Assembly: GCF_022539665.2 (NCBI RefSeq)
Contig: NC_081340.1
Location: forward strand, 2,666,001 to 2,730,000
Origin: Daphnia carinata
Lineage: Eukaryota; Arthropoda; Branchiopoda; Diplostraca; Daphniidae
Direction of reading: 5' to 3'
Length of the DNA stretch: 64,000 bases
The notes under the pieces are model-generated. The model was not told the origin of the DNA. It searched no databases and was given only the letters and a program-made list of their open reading frames with translations. Numbering within the stretch: the stretch's first letter is position 1; every line of letters starts with the position of its first letter. This document shows, one piece after another, positions 22,924 through 34,982 of this stretch. Position numbers and translations under genes: made by a program.

Positions 22924-25900
22924 TCAGCATTTATGGAGGAGATAGCGTCCCAGCTCACGCATCTTGTCATTGTACTCACGAGGCTTAATCGAGGTTATAA
23001 GCTGACCTGCAAGGGCATGGCGGAATTGTGCCAAATCTAGTTGCGAACCCAGTGCAGCATTGAGCAAAGTTGTGGTTAGATCACGCCACAGAAAATTATG
23101 TCCCCTGTATATCACATAACGAAAGTTAACAGCTATACTTTTAGCTTTATAGTAGAACTGCAGAAAATGTTATTTTACCGTTTGAGGGTGGGAACTCTCC
23201 ATTGAGCATCAGTGTAGAGTATTTTGCAGTGTACACCCATCAGCATGGTGTAAATAGTGGTGGCCAGACCATAATAGTCCAACTACAAAGTAATGGAAAG
23301 AAATATACTATGCGAAAAAAGGAAAAACAAATTAGCGATAATTTACCTGATAATTCCAAGGCTTGCTGTCTCTCATTTCAGGAGATTTGTCGTCTTGAAA
23401 GCAATGCATGAAGGCGGTTTTGTCTGGATACAGAGCCAAATCAATGCTCCGTCCAAAATCGATGAGTTTCAAGGTAGGTTTATTTCGAGCTAAAATATCT
23501 TCGACCGTCCAATTCTCCGACAACTGGAGGAAGTCCGTCATCGGATTCTGAAGCAGAATGTTATCTGGTTTGATGTCAGCATGGAGGATGCCGCATTCGT
23601 GCAGATCGCTCACGATGGCAAGGAGCTCCAAGCTAAAGTGATACACTAGTGCTTCTGGCATACTAGTATTCTACCAATACCAAAGGAATTAATTCATCAG
23701 TGAGCGAATGAGACCAGACAATCTTACGATACCTTCAACTTGTAACTATTAATGAGATCGAGTAATGTCCCGTGACTTAAATACTCATTGACCAGAATGC
23801 TACCCCCATCGTAGAAGTAGCCACAGCTCACAGACATTATTGAGCAAGCCTAAAATATGAAATTTGAATTTTTAAGTTATAAGACATTAAAATTTAAAAA
23901 AATAATAAACAAAAACAAAAAAATATGTAATGAGTTTACAGTTGGTGAATCAGCCAGTCGGCGCTGCAACTCAGACGTGATATAAAACTCCCAAATGCCG
24001 TCCGTTTCTTGAACCTTGAGAACAACTGGACCGCCTTCTGCAATGGCTTCGTATACTTTTGCATAAGCACCTTGTCCTATTAGTTGTTTGACGATATACT
24101 GATTCCCTCCCAACTGGACGCTTGAATTGCTCCGCAACCATGGTAGTCGGCCGCTAATCGAATGGAATCCATTGCGCTCATAAAGTGGGGCAGCTAAATG
24201 AATTTAAAGAAGGCAGCAATGTTGCGATTAGTTGATCATTTTGTTTTTGACTACTGGTATTGGTGCGTTCTTGTTGCTCGAAATTACTTATCGGCATATT
24301 GAAGTATAACTTAAATTGGAACTATACTCAAGCAAGATTCGTACGAGGAAAACTGGAGAGTTCTCTTCATCACACTTTGATTCATGCTTTAGTATCGCAC
24401 ATGTGTACCACAACCTTCGCTTAACAACGTATACTGTACATATGTTAGTTATTGTTTTCAACCATACCTTTGGTTATCAGCATTTGCCGATGTTCCATGT
24501 CAAACGGATCAAAATGCGGTGGAAAGATGCGAGCAACATCATTAGTAGAATGTAGACTCCGACCGACACTTAATCGACTATGAGCCAATCCAGTGGTGCC
24601 AGCGCTGCTGCCGGAAGAAGAAAAATACTCTCTGGACCTTTCGTCAATTGGGCTCAACCCACGCAATGTCTTGGATGAAGCTGCTGCAGCTGGAATAGGG
24701 ACACTGTTTGTAACTTGTAGAGCTCGATCACGAGGCAAATTAAATGTAGCTTCATCTGTGACTGCCGAAGCCAAAGGTTGTTGATGGCGGATGTGCATCA
24801 AGGGAGTGCTTTGAATGCGCAAGTTATTGGCAAAAGCCATCGCAGATGGAACTGTGAAATCAACGTCTTCATTCAATGGGACGCAGTAATGGCGAGTTTG
24901 TTCCTCTTCCTCATTCGCAAAAAGAGCTCGACTGACATTCGGATGAGCAGCAGGAGCTATCACTCTTTGTTCTTCTTCCTCTGTGTTCATGTCGTCTTCA
25001 ACTAGTCCGACGGGATCACAAGGTATATCGACGGAAGGTACCAAAATACCACTTAATTGTCTTTTGACTATTTCTTGAACATGAGTAGAGGGAGGAACGT
25101 TCTCCTTGAAATCATCCTCAACATTTTCTTCTTCTGGTTCTTGGCACGATGGCAATGGGACAATTGCTGATAGAGGCTTACGCATCTTCGGCATAGACGG
25201 AGCGGATGATGCGACATTCTCTTGATTAGCTGGAGCATTTTCGTCCATCACAGCGAATCGCTTGGTTTGCAGAGGAGCGGGATCCATTATCTCCGGTTCG
25301 ACGAACACAGTAAAAGGTTTCGGTACCACCGCCGGGACATGGTTCCTTTCGTCGGGAACGTCGACTACGGATGGATCTTTGAAGATCGAGAAGAGGGCTT
25401 TTTTCATTGGTTTAGGCTCAATTTTGGTTTCTGGCAACAGAACGCTAGCGTTGAACCAACTTTTGACACTTGAAAGGGCTTGTTTGGTGTTGACGGTTGG
25501 TGATGCTCCACTAACACCGCTGTTTTGTTCCGATACTTGACGAGGTGACGGTGTTTTGGACACTGCTGTGTGTCTCGGGACCAGCTGAATGTCATAATCT
25601 AATCCAAACAAGTCTGTTTGAACGGCGACTTCGCATGTCGTTGGTTCACGTTTCTGCGAAGGAACTGAAACAGTGGGCTCCGACAAACACAATGAGGCGA
25701 TTTTCAATTCAACAGGTGGGTTTTCTGGCAGGCTTATTGGTGTTGGTTCAACTGACCTCACTGGGACTCGAGCAGCATAATATTTCGCACGTAACTGTTC
25801 AAAGCTCCATTCCTGACCATCTTGGTACATCGCGTTGATGTCACATTGCCATTTTTCGTTGGGTTTGATTGGTGGTGGTGGTCCAATCGTTTTCGGAGTT

Positions 25901-27398
25901 CTTGCTTTTTGGATCACGACAGCCGCAACGTCTGACGGAGTTCGATTTTTTGAGCCCTTTTCTTTAGAACGGATGTTCAGAAGTGCGGTTGAAGAGATCG
26001 GTGTAACTGGTGTTTCCGTTGGTGCATTTTTGTTAGAATAACGTCCAGAACGCTCATAGCATTGACGTCGAATTTCTTCGAAACTAAACTCCCTGTGGCC
26101 AACCATCATCTTGTTCAGGTCACACATTAACCGTACTTTGGGATTCTCCCGCTCGAAGAGCGTTTGGGGATTTAACTTGGTTGGAATCACAGCTTTATCT
26201 TTCAATGCTCCACTGAAACCATCAGCCGCTTTGCGCTGACTAGACGGCAATGGAACTCCATCATCCAAATGCACCTAGAAAGAAAAAATTACGTTACAGC
26301 ACATGTAAACGACCCATCAATTAACGAAACCACCTGAAAACTGGGCTGGGTTGGAACAGATGCCACAACTTCGTTCACTACGGCATGGGCTTCAGTCCAC
26401 TTGGTGGCTTTAATGGAATTTTCTGCCTTCATTACCGATTGAATGGGAAGGGCCACTTTAGAGCTGATGAGCGTTGACTGAGTCCCACCAAGATTGTTTT
26501 CATCATCCAATATAAAGATTGGTTTGTTATTGCCTTTTACGATCGTCGACGGTGGTAGAAGTCGATTATTCTGAAACTTGCGCACACTTGTTCCTGAACG
26601 AACGGTTGGTGCTTTGCTATCTGTTTCAAGTTCACCGAAAGCATTTCGGCTTGGTTCATGGTTCTCATCCGACTGTACTGGATTGGTCATGCTTTTAAAA
26701 ATGGCATTAGCCACTCTGGCCTGAAATAAGGCATGAATATGAGAAGGAAATGGGTCAAGTAAGTATCAAAATACAAATATTTACCTGGTAGTGTTTGTAG
26801 CTCTCCTCCAACTTGTTGATTGGCTCAGCACCATTTTGCAAACCCAGCTTGTAAATCCGAGTTCCTTCTTTAAAATTGGAGCAGGCTTCCAGCGTTTCAG
26901 CCCAATGGATGTAGAAACTAGACAGCTTGTGAAAGTAGCCTGCACCGTACAGCTGGCTGAACCACTCTGCATTGTTCTCGGTGAGATCCAGGTAGCGTAA
27001 ATATATGTCAAGTAAGCGGGGGTCAGACTGATACTGAGAAGAATCCCTTAGCTTTTCAAGACATTGTTCCAGCACTATTAGCAAATCACTCTCTTTGCCA
27101 CCCTGTGGATAATTTTCCTCAACCCACTGGATATACCTGCTCCATAATTCAAGAGGATCTGGGCCATCATAAGCCATGATGTCCAGTTCCATAGCCCTAC
27201 ACAATTTAATAAGATTAGAAACTTTGAAAACATATATAACTTTTACCGATGTCAATACTTTCGTTGTTCATTTCGCTGATGCTTGGCGTGATCTTCACTG
27301 ACTGTTCCAAGTGCTGTCACCAGACTGCTAATGTTTCTCCCATGCCTCAAAGGTTGAATGTTTTCTTTACTAAGCTCCCATTCATAATTTTCCCCCAT
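22924..27398 (-). CDS. BUB1/BUBR1-type mitotic checkpoint kinase
   Basis: Spindle assembly checkpoint protein. Nine exons in transcription order: 27398-27259, 27196-26785, 26720-26334, 26274-24468, 24193-23940, 23849-23733, 23670-23347, 23282-23179, 23104-22924; 1241 codons. Residues 6-20 (EWELSKENIQPLRHG) closely match the KEN-box region of BUBR1/Mad3, and a Mad3/BUB1 TPR-like domain follows (DPLELWSRYIQWVEENYPQG). A second KEN (DFKENVPP) and ABBA-like motifs (FSIFKD, FTVFVE) lie in the disordered middle. Two GLEBS-like motifs occur near residues 359-386 and 454-479. The C-terminal kinase has a Gly loop (GQGAYAKVYEA), catalytic HADIKPDN with Asp near 1071, and DFG near 1110, all apparently intact. 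The mix of BUBR1-like N-terminus and complete kinase means I leave the symbol open. Confidence 0.93.
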
Positions 27399-27806
27399 TT
27401 TTGATCAAATCAATTTTGTGATGTAACTAAATAAAATCTGTCCATGGATGAATTAAACCCGAAACACTTTGTTCGTCCTGGTGGCCTAACCGCCTTTAGA
27501 AAATTGTTGCAAGACAATTTCGAATCAAGCTTGTGCAAAGTTGCCACTTCGTTTTAAACGATTTGTTTTTTTAATTGATTTCACTGAAGGTTACTCTCAT
27601 TCTAAATGCTTAGTGGTAAAAATTAATTACTTATTAAGAAGATTATATATTTTTTAAATGTATATCCCAAAATCCACGTGTTAAAAAAACCTGTTGAAAT
27701 TTGGCATCTAGACATTTTTTTGCTCTCAGTTCGTTGTCTGCAAGTGTTTTGATTCATTCGGTTTTCGTAATGGTAGATTGGTCACAAGTTAAGCACGTTT
27801 CTCAGA
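27399..27806. promoter_or_regulatory. Divergent promoter between BUB-type kinase and DCAF5
   Basis: Only 408 bp separate the two opposite ATGs, so both promoters and 5' UTRs must share it. AT-rich, no TATA box at a convincing distance. A 20-codon upstream ORF for DCAF5 begins inside it at 27770. Confidence 0.5.
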
Positions 27807-27832
27807 ATGTTACGATCAAAGCGAAAATATAG
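27770..27832 (+). other. Overlapping upstream ORF of DCAF5
   Basis: An ATG at 27770 opens a 20-codon frame ending in TAG at 27830-27832, which overlaps the DCAF5 start (27807) in the +1 frame. If the transcript begins upstream of it, ribosomes would need leaky scanning to reach the main ATG. The transcription start is not known. Confidence 0.5.
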
Positions 27833-29847
27833 TCTAGTTGACCGTCTTATAGCACGGCATCTTATGGGGCATGAAATTAATGATAATCTTTTTTCTGATT
27901 GGTGTGGTAAATCCTATTCGCTGTACAGACGAGATTTGTTGGCTCATTATGGTTGCGTTAACGCAGTCGAGTTTTCTGAAGACGGAACCATCTTCGCATC
28001 TGGTTTTGAATAATATCTTTGTATTAAAATAATAGGACAATTTCCTTCAATACTGTGCTTTTGCTTAGGTAGTGATGACAGGAGGGTGTTGCTGTGGTCT
28101 ATTTCAGAAACTTTGGACAATCATTCAAAAACCAAACCAATAGCAATGGAAGCTGAACATGGATCAAATGTGTTTTGCTTAGCTATCAGCGTGGATAATG
28201 AAAGGATATTTTCGGGTGGAAATGATTTACAAACCATTATACATGACACTAAATCGTAGGTTAAGTTTTTGTGCCTGTCACATTAATCAGCATAGATTCA
28301 TATTACGTTTATGTTTCAGATCAAAACCTGTTGATTATTTTTTGCATGAAAATCCAGTTTATGGCATATCATTACAGCCAAATAGTCAAAGTGTATTTGC
28401 CACAGCATGTGATGATGGGAAATTAAGAGTATTCGATATGCGATGCAGCGTATCAGCAGAGATCGTGCTTGCCTCTAAAAAATCGCCTTTTCACTCCATC
28501 ATGTTCCACCCAATCGAAGGAAGGATTGTCGCCAGCGCAAGCGCAAAAGACGGACCAGAATTGTGGGATCTACGTAATCCATTAATGTAGGTTTTGCTAT
28601 AATTTTTTTTTTCACACGTTTAGTTGTTAAATACAAATGCATCTACGTTCAACGAATAGGTGCCTTCGTCGATATCCGAACGAGAAAGGAGCAATGAGTG
28701 CCCGATTCAATTCATTAGGTGATAGACTACTTTGCCTCCGTAGACGAGAACCGCCAAAAATATATCATCTTTACCGAGATGAAGATATTCAACTGCGTGC
28801 CGAAGGCTACAACAACGCCTGTACGATGAAGAGCTGTTGTTTCGCCGGCGATCGAGATGAATTTGCCATTTCGGGTTCGGATGACCACAACATCTACATC
28901 TGGAGAATTCCTGTAACCGGAGAGGATGACCCTGACCGCATCGTTCATAATGCTCATATGGTGTTGAAAGGACATCGTTCGGTAGTCAACCACGTCCGCT
29001 ATAATTCGGTCACGTGTTCTTTAGCTTCGTGTGGAGTCGAAAAAATGATTAAGGTACTCGTGCACCTTAATAAATTAGAGTAGATCCATGCCGGACAGTA
29101 ATTTCATAATTCCCTTTGTCAAATAGATTTGGTCTCCATTTTCTTTCCCCGGATCCTCAGGAGGCCTCGATCGGTTGGCTGCGGATGAGATAAAACCGAG
29201 GAAAAGGTTGAGCCGATTATCTCGGGATTGCAATGTAAGTTGTTTTCCAAATCATCTTTTGATAGATGTAGTCATGTTTCTTCGTTCTGTTTCTTTCCCT
29301 CTCCCGCCCTGTGTAGATGATTATTGCTCCAAGTCCAAATTTCAGAACAACGGACGAAGATAAAAAGATGTTGGCCTTTTTCGACCTATTAGTGGATCGT
29401 TCCTCTTGGATCAGTTCAGGTGAAGATGAAACAAGTGATTCACCTGAAGATGACGACATAGACGATGATGATGATCAGGAGTACAGCACTTCACATTCAA
29501 CTTCACCAGCAAGCTCAGAAAATGAGGAATCATTTGAAATAAACTCACTGTCAACGCCATCGACTTCTTCGAGTGATGACGAGGAGCCTGTCGCCGGACC
29601 TAGTGGAATAAGAGTCAATAGCCGCAGTGAAAGTGAATCATCCAAATTAGAATTACCACCAGAGTTTAATGTTCGCCGACGTGTGCCCTTAAGACTTTCT
29701 GGACTAACATCGTCTTCAGACAATGATGAAACATATTCGCCAGCCGAGGAGAGGAATCAAAATCCAGTTGTGTTCCGGTCGTTGTCCAACTCGAGAAATA
29801 GACAATTTCGTCGAAGAATTAGCAGCTCGAGTTCGTCTTCTTCTTGA
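27807..29847 (+). CDS. DCAF5: DDB1- and CUL4-associated factor 5 (WD40)
   Basis: Substrate receptor for the CUL4-DDB1 ubiquitin ligase. Six exons: 27807-28002, 28069-28255, 28320-28586, 28660-29053, 29127-29234, 29317-29847; 560 codons, shorter than vertebrate DCAF5 (over 900) because the long disordered tail is reduced. The N-terminus has YRRDLLAHYGCVNAVEFS, followed by WD repeats. Strong family strings are TMKSCCFAGDRDEFAISGSD, MVLKGHRSVVNHVRYN and CGVEKMIKIWSP; the last spans an exon join and confirms it. After the propeller, KKMLAFFDLLVDRSSW matches the DCAF5 segment before the tail. The last ~140 residues are acidic and Ser-rich, ending in an eight-Ser run. Head-to-head with the checkpoint kinase gene. 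Confidence 0.93.
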
Positions 29848-30416
29848 AAAAAATAATTGATGGAAAAACTAAGAAAGTGTTTCAAAGTTTCCATTTCATT
29901 GTGCGTCTTTTCCAATTGTTTGGCGGTGCGATTGTGATGCAATTGTGATTGCCATTGTTGAATACAAGTGTTCATGTTTTGCAACTGTTGCCAAATTCGA
30001 CACGGAATACGAAAAGCTTATAGAATTGCTTCCTCTATAGTTTCTTTTTGTCATTGAAGCAAGTTACGAGTAACTAATGCTACCGATTTTAAATATAAAT
30101 ATAATTTCGTCTGTAAGTTTACCGTCACTCTAAAGGAGCGAAACCTACCATTTGATATGGATAAGGCCAAAAGGGAAAAGTAAACAGCCTTGACAGCAGC
30201 TCACGTGATTAGAAAGCCTTTTGCACCTATTTGTTCGCATGTATCGGTCGAGCGCAACGTCCAATTAAAGACGTCCGAAAAAATGTTCGATCAGCAGTCC
30301 AGTGCAAAGGTGTTATGGTATGAAATATTCTCCAAGTAAATAAAACCAACTGACGTGACTTACATTTGAATGATAATTTTATTTGAATTAGCGGGGTCGT
30401 GTTGTATCATGACGGT
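29848..30416. other. Convergent 3' interval, DCAF5 and ACE
   Basis: About 570 bp between the two stop codons, AT-rich, containing both 3' UTRs. A TCACGTGA palindrome lies near 30201-30208. No coding sequence seen. Confidence 0.45.
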
Positions 30417-33208
30417 TTACAATCGAACCTTACGCAACGATTGGAGTGCCTCGGCAAAAATTGGTGCCAGATATTTGGCAGCCTCTTTGTTAATTTTTGG
30501 AGAGGTCACATCCAGTTTGCCTCGCAGTTTGTCTTTCAAGAGTACGGGAGCTTTTTCTTTGGTAGCAGGCAGATCCCACCCAATGAAGTCGCCATTTTTC
30601 GCATTCTCGGCCTCTAACCACGCTTGTAATGGCGCAAAGTAATTAAGAAGAGGAGTAGCAAGAACATCACGTTGGCCGGTCATGGCTTCCATGGCATCTT
30701 GCCAGGGTTTTGAAGCTCCCAGTTTCAACATTTCCCTATATCAAAAATATTTTAGCATTATCCCAGTATAAATGAAAATGAATGGCAGAAAGAATTTGAT
30801 TTTACGCAAGAGCATCTCCAGCCGCAGTCGAGTTGTAAAAATCGCATTTGTAAAGAGGCCCCTCATGACCAGCTGCTGTGCAAAGTACTTCATTGAATTG
30901 GTATTGGAAGAAGGTGCGCATAAAATAACGGATCATGTCGTAATCGTTGCAGACGTGGAAAATGGCTGTAATATCCAGATCGCTCGCTGGATCACGTCCA
31001 ACAGGTGGCGCCACTCCTACTACGCGAGCTCTATTGTTATCAATCACATTGTCATTTTAAGAATGGTGTGGGAATTCATTCATGCTGATGGATGTCATAC
31101 TTTTCGGCCCAATACTGGTCGTTAAGTTCTGCAGCCGGGATATCACCGCGGAACATACTCCAACGCCAAGTGTCTTGAGTCAAATGGAACGGAAGAGTCG
31201 AAATGGTGTTCAAGGCTTGGAACAGCAAAAAGTTCATATCCACATCTGTGTCCGAAAACGTTTAACGTTAAAATTCGCTTTCATCTCTCTCATAAATATT
31301 GTTTTAATTTTTCACCAATATCATCGGGGACGTTAAGTAGACCAAGCGTATTGAGATGTTTGGTAGTTGAAAAGCTCATAGACATTAGCTCTCCGACCGC
31401 CTCATGGAATCCGTCATTGGCTCCATCCCTGTGAGATTACGATAAAAATGAGTTGTTTACTGCCAGAATGACGGCTAGCCACAGCACAGTTGCTATAAAA
31501 TTTCATTTAACAAATCCAGACAGCAAACACACAGTCCACAAAACAGTGACGCTTATCTCCATCAAATATAGATTACGCCATCAAACGTTGTTTGGTTAAC
31601 GTCAGTCACGGTATACGAAGCAGATTAAGAAAAACTGTGTGTTACTAACCTGTAGTTGAGTGGCTGAAATGCGTATTGCTAAAATAGATAATTTATAGTG
31701 GTTAGTATAAAATTTAGCAAAGCTAGTGATATAAGCCATAATATACCATAAAGTATTGAATGTGTCCCAATTCGTGGTGGACGGTCTGGAAATCTTCAAA
31801 GACAACTCGGGCGCACATTCGGATGCGGAAATCTTTGCCGTCGTAGAAATCCCAGGCCGTGGCGTGGCAAGCGACTTCTCGCCCGTCTGTGGGTTTCTCC
31901 AACATGGACATGTTCCAGAAAGTGTCGGGCACCGGGTACAATCCCATGGAGGTGTAGAAATCGTTTCCGGTGCGGAACATGCGCTCGACGGTGTAATTTT
32001 GGCGGATCATTTCCGGTGTGGGATCAGTCGACGGTTTCTCCGGATAAGGGATGGCGATTTCGTTCAAATTGACCCAGAAACGGCCCCACATGTCGCCCAG
32101 CAAATGAGCGGGCAGAGGTCCGCGCAAATCCACCTTGTCCGGCCCGTAAGTGTCGTAGAGCTTACGGCGGATGTAAGCGTGCAGTTGCTTGTACAACGGC
32201 TCCACCTGGGCGTACAAGTCTTGGACAATCGTTTCCAATTCGGTCGTCTCGTATTTCTGACGCCATTGGTCTCCGTAATCGGCGTATCCGTTGAGCTGGG
32301 CTTGTTTGTTGGACAGTTCGACGTAGCGCAGATAAAGCGGACGCAGTTGGCGACCGACTCCATTGTGCCAAGCTTCCCATGCCCACAAATGATCGTCGTA
32401 ATTTCCTACTTTCGCCATCAGTTCCGTCAGTTCCGGCTCTAAATACATGCATTCGTTGACTCCGGTTGTCGGGTTCGTCCTGCAAGCCTGCAAATTGAAT
32501 TTAAATAATATAGCGTTTCATAATTTGCATTCAATATTTTATTACAATTTACCTGGTAACTGGCATAAATTGACCCCATTTCACTAAGTAGGTTGTACAG
32601 CTCTTCCGATTCAGCGTCATCCAGACTGACGGAATCCAAGTAAGACAATTGGCGTTTGGTGTCTTCAGAGAAATTGGTCGTGTCAAATGTGGCAGCAGTG
32701 GCACTTGCCTGAGCATAATAGGCCCCTGCTACAGCTCCAGCTTCCCCCTTATTGATTTAAATCAAAGCTAACATGAAGACCAGTCATGATTGTAACGATT
32801 GACACAATACGTACAACGGCAGCTGCGTTTGCATCAGTCAAATTGGTTTCATAATTCCACGAAGCAATAACATATTGGTTAAGAATTGGAGCATACTCGG
32901 TATTGTACTGGTCTAGGAATGCGATGGCGTCTGCTTCATTTGAATTCAATCGCCTGCTCATAAATATGTAGCCATTGTAGCACAAGCATAACATTTTTTT
33001 TAATGATCACATATCTATATACAGTTCAATGTAATTTTCAAAAAGAAGAAACACCAAAAAGCTAAAAATTATTTTATGGGTTCATGCTAGTAAAGCTTCC
33101 ACTCCATTAAATAAACTGTGAGAAGCCTTACCCCTTCGATTTGATGCTAACGGCTAAGGCCGAACAGCAAACAAGGGCCAGAAAAAGAAGAGCCTTGGCG
33201 TCTGCCAT
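30417..33208 (-). CDS. Secreted angiotensin-converting-enzyme-like peptidase (M2)
   Basis: Zinc dipeptidyl carboxypeptidase of the ACE/Ance type. Nine exons in transcription order: 33208-33132, 32953-32815, 32747-32553, 32487-31747, 31678-31650, 31428-31316, 31245-31101, 31030-30806, 30735-30417; 660 codons, the size of a single-domain insect Ance. A signal peptide covers about residues 1-21 ([14 protein letters not shown]). Zinc ligands are visible: HELGH at about 375-379 and the downstream GFHEAVGE with Glu near 403. The chloride/substrate region has [11 protein letters not shown], where the family usually has GIxPPVxR. There is no C-terminal hydrophobic anchor, so it should be soluble and secreted, unlike vertebrate somatic ACE. 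Head-to-head with TMEM192. Confidence 0.95.
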
Positions 33209-33846
33209 TTCGTGTTTTGATGAGGTCCCACCGACAACTACACTGCAGAACAAAGTTAATTGAACATTTGTTTCTCTTTCGATGATTGTAACTGACGAAA
33301 CGTGTAAACATTCGTAATCTCGCACGAAGATACTTTTTATCGATAATGCCAACGGATCTCATTTGACACCAGGCAAAGAAATGTCAAAAAGATCTTTGTG
33401 ACAGAACCTCCTTGAAGATATGTGATAAGAAATATATGTTTTTCTTTTATTATTATTATTTTTTCTATTTACTGAAAGCACTTGAAATCTACCCGCCTCT
33501 GCAGATACCACACAGATCAAGTTATCCACGTGTTGTTAAGGGTAGAAAATCGACTTCCCTTTACCTCCGCTAGAGGCCGTTTTCCCCTAAGGGGGCTACT
33601 GCAGTGACGCATTTTTGTTATTCCCACAAAGCTATAGCAGCTTTCACCTGTAGGAAAGTAGGAGCCTTCGGTGTGGTGTCGCCTGTCAGGTTGGCCCCAT
33701 ACGAGTTGTGACGCAGGCAGTTCGCCGAAATCTGTGCAATAGTCACACGGCCACCCGTTGATTTCAGTAGTCCCGTTTTGTGTTCGACAGAATTAATGAG
33801 TTTTTCAGCATAAAGGAATCAACAGAGTCCTACCGGGGAAAACAAA
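33209..33846. promoter_or_regulatory. Divergent promoter between ACE-like gene and TMEM192
   Basis: 638 bp between opposite ATGs. A CACGTG E-box is present at 33527-33532, about 320 bp upstream of TMEM192, a lysosomal protein; in vertebrates such motifs can act as TFEB-bound CLEAR elements. The flanking bases only partly fit CLEAR. Confidence 0.4.
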
Positions 33847-34924
33847 ATGGTTCTGGAAGATATGAGGGATCTTCTACTGGCTAGTGATTCCCCCGATCAG
33901 TTCTTCAAACCTATTAGGACATTGCCCATCGTCGTCTTCTTACTGGCATCTGATGTAAGTCATCTTTCTTTGATATACCCAATGATGGTTTTAAAACTTA
34001 TTTTTAATATTGCAGGTTACAGTCCTTATCACATCATTTGTCCTGCCCCAGTATTACAACTCATTAGATTATCCCAGGCATCCCAGCCTTTATGCCACTT
34101 TACTCTACTTGCAGATTGCTCTTTGGATTTTGACAGTTGTAAGTCATTAATGATTCATGAGCTCACAAACCATGTCAAGTTCAATGTCTGATGTAGATTG
34201 CAGATCAGCTGATAACAAGAAAGCATCAGAAATCTCAGCTCAGTGGGTTTTTGGAATTTAACCGGAAGATCTTACCATGCATGAGAGCTTTCCTCATCAC
34301 AGTCACCAGCTGTAAATTTTACACATTTTCTTGGTCTTATAGTCAGAAAAACAAATTCAATTGTTTTCTCCCATATATCTAGGCAGTATCTTGTTACTCA
34401 CTAGCGCTGCAGTAGCTTGGGATTACTGCCCCAGAGAAGGAACATGTTCACAATTTGTACCACTCACTCCAGCTCACTATGTACAGATCATCTTGAGCCT
34501 ACAAACCAGTATTCTCCTACCAGTGTGTCTTGCCTATTCTGGTATACTACATGTTAAAAGGATTGATAGTAAGGATCTTAAAGTTTTTTAGTTTTGTTCT
34601 ACAGTGAGAATACATCAATTCAATACCAGCCATCCTTTACCTGACATATTCGAAGGTCAAATGGTATACTCCCTTTCCAGAAGTCTTCCGGCTTTTGAGG
34701 ACGTCGGCGTGAGGTAGCGTTACTATTAAAATCATATATTCAAAGCTGATGATTAAAAATTGTATATTCAAATTCTTGAACTTTTTAGGGAAACGCCAGA
34801 CGACACGTTACTGGAAAAACAGGCCGAAGCTATTCATTTTTTAAAAGAGCATAACGCTAGATTAAGTCGGAAAATTTTGTCGCTAACGGATCAGCTGGGC
34901 AGATACTCTGACGCCAACGTCTAA
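33847..34924 (+). CDS. TMEM192: Transmembrane protein 192
   Basis: Lysosome/late endosome membrane protein of unknown biochemical role. Six exons: 33847-33954, 34016-34138, 34197-34311, 34383-34541, 34605-34713, 34789-34924; 249 codons (human 271). Four hydrophobic segments can be seen: the LPIVVFLLASDVTVLITSF region, the LYATLLYLQIALWILTV region, SILLLTSAAVAW, and YVQIILSLQTSILLPVCLA. The cytosolic C-terminus is diagnostic: FNTSHPLPDIFEG and LLEKQAEAIHFLKEHNARLS match the family's EKQ..TI.YLK.HNA.LS helix. Its stop lies 58 bp from the stop of the convergent NuSAP-like gene, so the 3' UTRs must overlap. Confidence 0.9.
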
Positions 34925-34982
34925 ATATGTTTTTCTTTTTTCCCTCGTTAGTTTTTCATGTTACGGTGTTGCATTTGCAATT

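Noticed and set aside
31756-32442. 228-codon plus-strand frame
   Set aside because: Exact antisense shadow of the large ACE-like exon 31747-32487.
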